This document shows positions 57,389-64,000 of a stretch of 64,000 bases of DNA, in pieces (position 1 is the first letter of the stretch; every line of letters begins with the position of its first letter). The notes beneath the pieces were generated by a model, which was not told the origin of the DNA, did no database searches, and was given only the letters and a program-made list of their open reading frames with translations. The stretch lies in contig NZ_CP104973.1 in the NCBI RefSeq assembly GCF_025452195.1, positions 1,488,001 through 1,552,000 of the forward strand, in the 5' to 3' direction. The translations under genes were made by a program, and so were the position numbers. The stretch is from Phyllobacterium zundukense (lineage in GTDB: Bacteria > Pseudomonadota > Alphaproteobacteria > Rhizobiales > Rhizobiaceae).

Positions 57389-57666
57389 ACATCGTGGTCA
57401 CCCTTTTCGGTAGTTTCGCGAGCATTGTCAACGTAACCACGTAGAGTTCCTGCAACACTAAGACAAAAGAATGATGCCTGGATTGCCAACCAGACTATGA
57501 ACAATGGAAAACAACCCTTGTTCGGTTTGAAAGACCTTCGTTGATTGCCAATTTCCCGTTGATGGCAATCGGCAAAAGCAGCTGTTCTTGACGCAGTGAA
57601 TCGTAACTCCAATATGTATGAGGCAAAGCATCTGGCCCCGAACCAGACCCGATCGAGGACGTTTAA

Positions 57667-57972
57667 ATGAGCAATCTTACTAATGATCAGCGCATTGCGC
57701 TCGAAGCCGCTGTTTTTCGTCGGCTTGTGGAGCATTTGCGAACCCGCAGCGATGTGCAGAATATCGACCTGATGAATCTGGCGGGGTTCTGCCGCAACTG
57801 TCTGTCGAACTGGTACCGCGAAGCGGCTGAAGCGTCCGGCGAAGAGCTTTCCAAGGAAGAATCGCGCGAAATCATCTATGGCGAACCCTATGCGGACTGG
57901 CAGGCCAAGCATCAGCGTGAGGCCAGCGATGTGCAGAAAGCGGCTTTCGAGGCCAATAAGCCCGCACATTGA
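57667..57972 (+). CDS. DUF1244 protein
   Basis: A 101-residue protein matching DUF1244: LEAAVFRRLVEHLRTRSDVQNIDLMNLAGFCRNCLSNWYREAA. The conserved FCRNCLxxW with two cysteines suggests a metal or redox site. GAGGAC precedes ATG 57667. A family B repeat follows 9 bases after the stop. The 278 bases to its left, after the MITE-like element, hold three TTGCCA/TGGCAA half-sites (57484, 57545, 57563) that may belong to its promoter. Confidence 0.9.
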   Translation: MSNLTNDQRIALEAAVFRRLVEHLRTRSDVQNIDLMNLAGFCRNCLSNWYREAAEASGEELSKEESREIIYGEPYADWQAKHQREASDVQKAAFEANKPAH

Positions 57973-57981
57973 GGGGGCGCC

Positions 57982-58102
57982 GTGCGTGGTTCGACAAGCT
58001 CACCATGAGGGAGGTTGTGTCAAAGGGGACCGGGTTCTGCAGCGTTGATGATGGGTGTTGCAATCGCTACCTCCCTCATGGTGAGCTTGTCGAACCACGC
58101 AC
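57982..58102. repeat. Long inverted-repeat element, family B, copy 2
   Basis: Perfect 34-bp arms: 57982-58015 (GTGCGTGGTTCGACAAGCTC...) and 58069-58102, with a 53-base centre. The inner arm matches the element at 30067-30275. It lies between the DUF1244 gene and gapR, both on the plus strand. Confidence 0.88.
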
Positions 58103-58212
58103 AACCAGACGAATCCGACTCAATTGTCTTGACTCACCACGCACTGGTCGGGCATCGGAACCGCTCGCGCGACCGGTCTTGAGTCGCAAGATGAATTTTT
58201 ACGGAGCGAGAG

Positions 58213-58482
58213 ATGAGCATGGATGATTTGGCAGCACAGGGTGGGGTCGAAGGTGTGGCTGCGGCAGAGCTTCGGCAGTTCATCGAGCGCATCGAGCGTC
58301 TGGAAGAGGAAAAGACAACGCTCCAGGACGACATCAAGGAAGTGATGGCCGAAGCCAAGGGCCGCGGTTACGACACCAAGATCATCCGCACGATTGTCCG
58401 CCTGCGCAAGAAGGACGCCAACGAGCGCAAAGAGGAGGAGGCGATTCTTGAGCTTTACATGAATGCTTTAGGAATGGTCTGA
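58213..58482 (+). CDS. gapR: Nucleoid-associated protein GapR (DUF2312)
   Basis: An 89-residue DUF2312 protein: [40 protein letters not shown] and [20 protein letters not shown]. These match Caulobacter GapR, which clamps overtwisted DNA ahead of the replication fork and RNA polymerase. ATG 58213 follows GGAGCGAGAG. An inverted-repeat element lies directly upstream. Confidence 0.92.
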   Translation: MSMDDLAAQGGVEGVAAAELRQFIERIERLEEEKTTLQDDIKEVMAEAKGRGYDTKIIRTIVRLRKKDANERKEEEAILELYMNALGMV

Positions 58483-58556
58483 ACGGCAACCTGACGTCGT
58501 AATCCTATTTTGGCATTGCCATCCAGATGCGAGGTGCATTTTGCCAAACCAAAGCA

Positions 58557-59360
58557 TCACAGATAGGCGAGCGTGCCCAACGATGAATAATGTTGGTTCA
58601 ACATGTTGAGTTGCCTCATGTCGGTTTCGTCGATGGCAAAATCGAACACGTCGAGATTCTCTTCCATATGACTGGCTTGATTCGCTTTGGGAAGCGGGAT
58701 CGTTCCGCGCTGCAGGTTCCATCGGATGACCAGTTGCGCTGGTGTTTTGCCGTACCTCGTTGCAATATGTGAGAGGGTGTCGTCGTCCAGACGCCGGCTG
58801 CGGGTCAGCGGACTGTAGGCCTGGATCGCGATGCCTCGTCTGGTCGCCTCGCGCAACATGGCCTCACTGTGGCCGAAGGGGCTCCACTCGATCTGATTCA
58901 CCACTGGCGCTTCGCCGGTCGCGTTGGTCAGTTCGTCGATAAGTTCGATCGTGTAGTTGCTGACGCCGATATCGGTGGCAAGTCCCTCGTTTTTCGCTTG
59001 CAGCAGACCGCGCCAGAGGCTCTCGCCGGAACCTGTTCGCGGTGGCCGATGTATGAGCACCAGGTCTGCATGATCCAGTTGGAGTTCGTCCAGGTTTTTA
59101 CGGGTCGCCTCGTAAGCATTGTCGGTCTCCTCGACTTTGGTCACAAGAAAGATGTCTGCACGTTCGAGACCGCTGCGTCGGATTCCCTCGCCGATCCCTT
59201 GCTGGGTTCCATAGTCACCGGACGTGTCGATGAGGCGGTAACCGAGTTGCAATGCAGTTTCGACCGCCTGCACTGTATCATCTCTTAGCTGCCAGGTTCC
59301 CAGACCCATTACCGGCATGCGGCTGCCGCTGCGCAGTTCTATCTCGCTCGTTCTGTCCAT
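58557..59360 (-). CDS. Aldo/keto reductase
   Basis: A 267-residue NADPH-dependent reductase of the AKR5-like group. Catalytic tetrad by position: Asp45, Tyr50, Lys75 and His104 (DTSGDYGT, LVTKVEE, LIHRPPRTG). The NADPH-binding end reads IPLPKANQASHMEENLDVFDF. ATG 59360 follows GGAGGAAAGG. A 7-bp-arm dyad operator lies 38 bases upstream, suggesting a repressor-controlled detoxification gene. Substrate unknown. Confidence 0.93.
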   Translation of the reverse strand: MDRTSEIELRSGSRMPVMGLGTWQLRDDTVQAVETALQLGYRLIDTSGDYGTQQGIGEGIRRSGLERADIFLVTKVEETDNAYEATRKNLDELQLDHADLVLIHRPPRTGSGESLWRGLLQAKNEGLATDIGVSNYTIELIDELTNATGEAPVVNQIEWSPFGHSEAMLREATRRGIAIQAYSPLTRSRRLDDDTLSHIATRYGKTPAQLVIRWNLQRGTIPLPKANQASHMEENLDVFDFAIDETDMRQLNMLNQHYSSLGTLAYL

Positions 59361-59398
59361 CGCCCTTTCCTCCACTGGTCCACATGCCCTTTCCAAGT

Positions 59399-59420
59399 TG
59401 TTACCTTGTGATCGGTAACA
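59399..59420. promoter_or_regulatory. TGTTACC-N8-GGTAACA dyad operator
   Basis: Perfect 7-bp arms 59399-59405 and 59414-59420, 38 bases before the aldo/keto reductase start. Shape and spacing suit a dimeric TetR-, MarR- or HxlR-type regulator. No regulator gene of those types lies beside it in the window. Confidence 0.6.
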
Positions 59421-59660
59421 TCAGCGCCAGGGATAGGTTCCACCATCGGATTGCCTGCAGCGGCACCGGCCAAAGGATTCGGTGCAGGCGCAACCAATCG
59501 GCAACGCCATTGTGGTCAAACACCGTGGTTGCACCAAAACAAGGAGGACCCGGCAAACACCATATTCAGCCCTTGTTTAAGATAGGCGGAACTAAATCTC
59601 CAGGCGAACGCTTTATCGTCATCGGTCGGATCGCCGAAAACCGTAATTGTGAGATTGCGC

Positions 59661-60650
59661 ATGAAAATTGGCGGGGTCTGCAAAATAGCTGTTGTATGCC
59701 TTTTCGGGTTTGGATTGCCGGGTTGTTCAGGCGAACGGTCCGCGCTCGACCCTGCCGGCAAGGAAGCCGAAGAACTGGCCAAACTCTTTTGGATAATGCT
59801 CACGGGGGCGGGCATAGTATGGCTGTTCGTCCTCCTTGCGACGTTCGCAGCAGTCAGATTTCCATCTTCAGCCTTTGCGGGGATTCGCCCCGGTTTATTC
59901 ATATTCATCAGTGGCGTAATTTTTCCCACGATTTGTTTGGGAGGTCTGCTTGTCCACTCATTGCGCCTGCTTCCCGGTGCCCGGGACGCGAAAGCCGACA
60001 TAATTGTCAAGGTAAGCGGTGAACAGTGGTGGTGGCGGGTCAGCTATATGGGCCCTCGAGGTGAGAACGTCGTCTCCGCAAATGAAATCCGAATCCCGTC
60101 TGATGCGACGGTCGAGTTCGAACTTACAAGTCCCGACATCATCCATTCGTTTTGGATACCAGTGTTGGGCGGCAAAATGGACATGATCCCGGGACGGACC
60201 AACCACTTGCGTTTGCATCCGGAGAAAGCTGGAGTCTATCGTGGTGTTTGCGCAGAATATTGCGGAACATCGCATGCCTTGATGGGGTTTCCCGTCGTCG
60301 TTCAAACACAAGCGGAGTTTGACGCCTGGTTGAAACTCGAAACGTCGGATGCAGTTCGTCCGGGTTCGCCCGACGCCATCAATGGCGAACGTTTGTTTAT
60401 GTCCACGGGCTGTCGCGCTTGCCATACGGTCCGTGGTACCGAGGCGAGGGGGCAGATCGGCCCGGACCTGACGCACTTCGGTGGCCGCAAAACAGTGGGA
60501 GCCGGCATTCTGGCAAACACGAGTACCAACCTCGAAAAATGGCTGCGTGACACAGGAAAGGTGAAACCCGCGGTGCGCATGCCGGAATTCAACATGTTGC
60601 ACTCCGGTGAAACCCGGGATTTGGCAGCTTACCTGACGGGTCTCAAATAG
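59661..60650 (+). CDS. ctaC: Cytochrome c oxidase subunit II with fused cytochrome c domain
   Basis: A 329-residue caa3-type subunit II. The lipobox GLPGC puts a lipidated cysteine at about residue 22. Two membrane helices follow (about 43-66 and 77-101). The CuA ligands are His162, Cys197, Glu199, Cys201, His205 and Met208 (GVCAEYCGTSHALMG). The C-terminal cytochrome c has CRACH (Cys251, Cys254, His255) and Met307 (RMPEF). It takes electrons from cytochrome c to the catalytic subunit. ATG 59661 is chosen. The subunit I/III gene follows with 13 bases between. Confidence 0.93.
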   Translation: MKIGGVCKIAVVCLFGFGLPGCSGERSALDPAGKEAEELAKLFWIMLTGAGIVWLFVLLATFAAVRFPSSAFAGIRPGLFIFISGVIFPTICLGGLLVHSLRLLPGARDAKADIIVKVSGEQWWWRVSYMGPRGENVVSANEIRIPSDATVEFELTSPDIIHSFWIPVLGGKMDMIPGRTNHLRLHPEKAGVYRGVCAEYCGTSHALMGFPVVVQTQAEFDAWLKLETSDAVRPGSPDAINGERLFMSTGCRACHTVRGTEARGQIGPDLTHFGGRKTVGAGILANTSTNLEKWLRDTGKVKPAVRMPEFNMLHSGETRDLAAYLTGLK

Positions 60651-60663
60651 GTGGATGGTATTC

Positions 60664-63180
60664 ATGAGCGACATCCATCAGGGCCAAGCCCATGTCCAGG
60701 ACGCGCAAACGGAACGTCTCAGAGAGGTTTGGAAAAATCCGGTCGGATGGCGGCGCTTCTCTGAAGTCAACAACTCGGTCATAGGTCACTGGTATACGGC
60801 AACAGCGTTCGCATTTCTGATTTTCGCAGGCGGCCTGGCGCTCTTGATGCGGGCGCAACTGGCCGTTCCGGATAATGATCTTGTAACCGCGCAACTCTAC
60901 AATCAGTTGTTTACCATGCACGGTACGGCGATGATGTTTCTGTTCGCGGTTCCCGTCTTCGAAGGTGTGGCGATCTTAATCTTGCCGGCAATGCTCGGCG
61001 CGCGTGATCTGCCTTTTCCGCGTCTGTCCGCCTTCGGCTATTGGTCATTTCTCATCGGCGGTGTTTTTGTCTGTGGCTCGATATTTTTCAACGCCGCGCC
61101 GACCGGCGGATGGTTCATGTACCCGCCGCTGACCACGGATACGCGTCAATCCGGCATCGGTGCAGATATCTGGTTGCTCGGGCTGTCATTCATCGAAGTT
61201 TCATCGATCGCTGCGGCGGTGGAACTGATTGTAGGTGTACTGAAGTTCCGGGCTCCCGGTATGAACATCAATCTGACGCCACTCTACGCCTGGTATGTTC
61301 TTGTCGTGGCTGGCATGATTCTGTTTGCGTTTCCTCCTTTGATCGTCGGCGATTACCTGATGGAATTGCAACGGGCCTTCGACTGGCCGTTTTTCGATCC
61401 CAAGCGGGGCGGAGATCCGCTCCTGTGGCAACACCTGTTCTGGATTTTCGGTCATCCCGAGGTCTATATAATTTTTCTCCCCTCCATCGCCTTGTTGGCC
61501 ATGATCGTTCCGACTTTCGCACAGCGTCCCATAGTCGGTTATTCATGGATCGTCCTGTCTGCCCTCGGTACGGGTTTTCTGAGTTTTGGACTGTGGGTGC
61601 ACCACATGTTCACCACGGGGCTCCCGTCATTGTCTCTCGGGTTCTTTTCCGCCGCCTCGGAAGCCGTCGCCATCCCGACCGGAGCTCAGATATTCGTATT
61701 CATTGCTACGTTGGCACTGGGAAAAGTCGTCTCGTCCACGCCATTGCTGTTTGCTGCAGGCGCGCTCGCCATTTTCGTATTTGGGGGGCTGACCGGAGTG
61801 ATGCTTGCGCTGGCTCCTTTTGATTTCCAGGCACATGACACCTATTTCGTTGTCGCCCACCTGCACTACACCCTATTCGGGGGCATGATTTTTCCACTGC
61901 TCGCCGGCGTGTATTATTATTATCCCTTCGCAACCGGGCAAAAGCTTTCGGATCACGCGGGCAGGGTTGCCTTTTGGTTGATGTTCGTCGGCTTCAACGC
62001 CACCTTCCTGCCGATGCACTTCACGGGCTTGCGCGGTATGCCGCGCCGGGTGTTCACATATCCGGCGGATGTGGGCTGGGACTGGTTCAATTTCATTTCG
62101 TCAATCGGCGCGTTCGTCTTTGCCGTCGGTTTTTCGGTCGTCCTTATCGATGTGCTGCGACCCAAGAAGCAAAGACCTGATGCGGACGGCAATCCATGGA
62201 ATGCCGGAACGCTCGAATGGCTCGCGCAACGCGATGAAAGTTTTGGGATGCGCACCATACCCATCATCAGACATCGTTATCCGATCTGGTACCAAAAGAA
62301 CTTTGTTCAGGACGTACGCGAAGGGCGTTTCTATTTGCCCGACGCGGAGGATGGGAGACGTGAGTCTCTCGTAACATCGGTTTTGGACGCTGAACCCGAA
62401 CAATGTGCCCGGATACCCGGGCCGACGTTCCTCACGCTCTTCGCCGCGATCTTTCTGGGCGCTACTTTCATTTTTGCTACTTATCACTGGTGGATATCCA
62501 CGCTCGCGAGCGCTTTTCTGACGCTTGCAACAGTCTTGTCGTGGTTGTGGACCGGCACAGGCGAAATCCCCGAGAAGCAGTTTCGAGATATCGGACTTCA
62601 ACGCCGGGTACCGCTTTATCGCTCGGGACCAGCTTCCACTGGCTGGTGGGCCATGTTCATCACCATGACAGGCGATCTTACGGCATTTCTCAGTCTCATG
62701 TTCTGCTACTTTTTTTACTGGACCATTCACACCGACTTTCCACCAGGGGCAGACGGCAGGAATGGAACGTACTGGCTGGCAGGCTCGGCATGCCTGGTCA
62801 TCCTGGCTTGGGCTTCGACGCTCTTGGCGCGGCGATTGAACACCGCCGGTTACCCTGCAGGTGTTCGATCCGCACTTTATGCTGGAGTAGCGTTGGGGAT
62901 CCTGGGCGTTCTGGCCATGCTTGCTGGTCCCTGGTTTTCGAAAATGGACCCAACAGCCAATGTCTATCCGGCGACCGTTTGGGCGATTGTCATCTGGGTT
63001 GCCGTGCATACGTCTGTGGGGGTGATCATGCAGGCCTACTGCATCGCCCGCGCTTATGCAGGGAGGTTGACTGCCCGATATGACATGGAGATCTGGAATG
63101 TCACCTTATACTGGCACTTCGCCTGTTTTAGCGCGGTGGTCGCCTTGGCCACGCTCGTTGCTTTCCCGAACCTGACATGA
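60664..63180 (+). CDS. Cytochrome c oxidase subunit I-III fusion, caa3 type
   Basis: An 838-residue fusion. Residues about 1-560 form subunit I with the haem-copper core: HPEVYIIFLPS, HHMFTTGLP and HDTYFVVAHLHYTLFGG carry the haem and CuB histidines. Residues about 610-835 resemble a shortened subunit III (WWAMFITMTGDLTAFLSLMF). It reduces oxygen to water and pumps protons. ATG 60664 (MSDIHQGQAH) behind GGTGGATGG is preferred to ATG 60655. Fused I/III subunits are typical of caa3 clusters, distinct from the usual separate aa3 genes. Confidence 0.92.
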   Translation: MSDIHQGQAHVQDAQTERLREVWKNPVGWRRFSEVNNSVIGHWYTATAFAFLIFAGGLALLMRAQLAVPDNDLVTAQLYNQLFTMHGTAMMFLFAVPVFEGVAILILPAMLGARDLPFPRLSAFGYWSFLIGGVFVCGSIFFNAAPTGGWFMYPPLTTDTRQSGIGADIWLLGLSFIEVSSIAAAVELIVGVLKFRAPGMNINLTPLYAWYVLVVAGMILFAFPPLIVGDYLMELQRAFDWPFFDPKRGGDPLLWQHLFWIFGHPEVYIIFLPSIALLAMIVPTFAQRPIVGYSWIVLSALGTGFLSFGLWVHHMFTTGLPSLSLGFFSAASEAVAIPTGAQIFVFIATLALGKVVSSTPLLFAAGALAIFVFGGLTGVMLALAPFDFQAHDTYFVVAHLHYTLFGGMIFPLLAGVYYYYPFATGQKLSDHAGRVAFWLMFVGFNATFLPMHFTGLRGMPRRVFTYPADVGWDWFNFISSIGAFVFAVGFSVVLIDVLRPKKQRPDADGNPWNAGTLEWLAQRDESFGMRTIPIIRHRYPIWYQKNFVQDVREGRFYLPDAEDGRRESLVTSVLDAEPEQCARIPGPTFLTLFAAIFLGATFIFATYHWWISTLASAFLTLATVLSWLWTGTGEIPEKQFRDIGLQRRVPLYRSGPASTGWWAMFITMTGDLTAFLSLMFCYFFYWTIHTDFPPGADGRNGTYWLAGSACLVILAWASTLLARRLNTAGYPAGVRSALYAGVALGILGVLAMLAGPWFSKMDPTANVYPATVWAIVIWVAVHTSVGVIMQAYCIARAYAGRLTARYDMEIWNVTLYWHFACFSAVVALATLVAFPNLT

Positions 63181-63187
63181 GGGCGCC

Positions 63188-63565
63188 ATGACACGCGAAA
63201 CCGAAACGGGCCACAATCTTTGGCGGATGCTTGCGCCCCTGACGATATGGGCGCTGCATTTTCTCGCCTGCTATGTCGCGGCTGCGATTCTATGTGCCAA
63301 ATACCCTCAGATCACAGACCTTGCGCCCCTCCGCCATCTGATATTTCTTGTCACTTTCCTTGCGGTGGCAGCTGTTGCCTACATCGGATTCTCGACGCTG
63401 CGAATATGGCGGCACAGCCTGGATGGCGATCTGGATTATGACCACGACACGCCCGAGGAGCGGCATCGCTTCCTTGCGCACGTTACGCTGATGCTATGTG
63501 CATTATCTGTTATCGGTATCCTGTACGTCGCCATTCCGGCCGCAATAATCGGATCATGCCGATGA
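63188..63565 (+). CDS. Small membrane protein of the caa3 cluster
   Basis: A 125-residue protein with about three hydrophobic stretches (roughly 14-36, 49-70 and 95-121) and an acidic loop between the last two (LDGDLDYDHDTPEERH). It starts 7 bases after the oxidase fusion and ends overlapping the next gene (ATGA, 63562-63565), so it belongs to the oxidase operon. Its position suggests assembly or a small oxidase subunit; no named family recognised. Confidence 0.82.
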   Translation: MTRETETGHNLWRMLAPLTIWALHFLACYVAAAILCAKYPQITDLAPLRHLIFLVTFLAVAAVAYIGFSTLRIWRHSLDGDLDYDHDTPEERHRFLAHVTLMLCALSVIGILYVAIPAAIIGSCR

Positions 63566-64000
63566 AGGAAACGGCTAGCCTCACCGCGGGACTTATTGTC
63601 CTGGCCATGGCTTGGAGCGGGCCGTTGGCCATCGTCGGCCAACCGGGTTTTTCGTTCCAGATGTTGACGCACATGCTGGTGGTTGCAGTCGCTTCGCCAC
63701 TTTTGGCAGTCTTTCTGCGGCCCGTTCTGCAAGCCCGTGCGTCCCCAATAGTGATCGCCACAATAGCATTCGTTTCGAGTCTGGCTGATTTCATCCTCAT
63801 CTGGGCCTGGCACGTTCCTGTCCTGCACGATTACGCGCGCTACAACAGCGTGGTGCTATTGGCTGAACAGGCGTCATTTCTCTTCATAGGTGTCGTGGTC
63901 TGGACGTTTGCGCTGGCCACCTACCAGACAGCAAGGCGCACAGCGGGCCTCGTCGGAGCGGGGGTTCTGTTTTTTACGTCGATGCATATGACGCTACTTG
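63562..64000 (+). CDS. ctaG: CtaG-type (caa3) oxidase assembly protein, 5' part
   Basis: The first 146 residues of a multi-spanning membrane protein, cut by the window end. GLIVLAMAWSGPLA, QMLTHMLVVAVASPLLAV and WAWHVPVLHDYAR, plus a final TSMHMTLL, match the caa3_CtaG family (a Cox11-independent CuB assembly factor). Its ATG overlaps the upstream stop by 4 bases. The histidines in HM and WH are family-conserved. Confidence 0.88.
   Translation, partial: MKETASLTAGLIVLAMAWSGPLAIVGQPGFSFQMLTHMLVVAVASPLLAVFLRPVLQARASPIVIATIAFVSSLADFILIWAWHVPVLHDYARYNSVVLLAEQASFLFIGVVVWTFALATYQTARRTAGLVGAGVLFFTSMHMTLL

Noticed and set aside
57389..57666. Three TTGCCA/TGGCAA half-sites before the DUF1244 gene
   Set aside because: Short, with differing spacing; likely chance or a weak operator, not listed as a feature.
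57211..57969. Long minus-strand open frame across the MITE-like element and the DUF1244 gene
   Set aside because: It runs antisense to the well-supported DUF1244 gene and into a repeat; no family resemblance.

Overview
The window is bacterial chromosome, gene-dense and about 55-58 % GC by eye. Gene content points to an alphaproteobacterium of the Hyphomicrobiales (Rhizobiales), probably near Brucella/Ochrobactrum, Phyllobacterium or Mesorhizobium. The pointers are CarD next to ferredoxin FdxA, a TrcR-type DUF1013 protein, a GapR/DUF2312 protein, DUF1127/DUF1192/DUF1244/DUF4164 proteins, an SUV3-like helicase with an S4-domain partner, PhaR-controlled polyhydroxybutyrate (PHB) genes, and short dispersed repeats of rhizobial type. 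The species is not named from sequence alone. No rRNA, tRNA, CRISPR array, prophage or complete insertion sequence was seen.

Layout. 1-3.9 kb: end of a branched-chain amino acid (Liv) transporter operon, with ATPase LivF, a small membrane protein and two near-identical periplasmic binding proteins. 4.1-7.6 kb: pyruvate carboxylase. 7.7-9.7 kb: a DeoR regulator overlapping an MFS transporter. 9.8-18.8 kb: PHB metabolism (patatin-like hydrolase + bdhA, phaB, phaA, phaR) around an SUV3-like helicase and an S4 RNA-binding protein. 18.8-25.8 kb: housekeeping (cupin, rpmF, mtgA, ispA, ispG, fdxA, carD, M48 lipoprotein protease). 26-31 kb: thiamine uptake (thiBPQ under a TPP riboswitch) and thiamine pyrophosphokinase. 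31-34.5 kb: two glycine-zipper lipoproteins, ABC-F protein Uup, ZapA and DUF4164.

34.8-40.5 kb: central carbon genes tkt-gap-pgk-class I aldolase. 40.7-46 kb: SGNH hydrolase, a 54-residue membrane protein, prpE, DUF1127, DJ-1/PfpI, a WYL-type regulator and TrcR. 46.3-54.4 kb: a secreted phytase-type esterase behind a strong Pho box, quinone oxidoreductase, MFS, ArsR, two DUF465 proteins, purE-purK and a zinc-free L36. 54.4-59.4 kb: TPR protein, pyk with DUF1036, DUF1244, GapR and an aldo/keto reductase. 59.6-64 kb: start of a caa3-type cytochrome oxidase cluster, cut by the window end.

The most informative non-coding signals are: (i) TGC-rich PhaR-like sites between phaA and phaR and upstream of bdhA, tying PHB synthesis to 3-hydroxybutyrate use; (ii) a near-consensus Pho box before the phytase-like esterase; (iii) a TPP riboswitch before thiB; (iv) a 267-bp MITE-like element with 32-bp terminal inverted repeats directly before the ribosome-binding site of the DUF1036-pyk unit; (v) three families of dispersed repeats, each seen twice; and (vi) a dyad operator before the aldo/keto reductase gene. 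I found no convincing new defence, toxin or biosynthetic system; the accessory candidates are modest.
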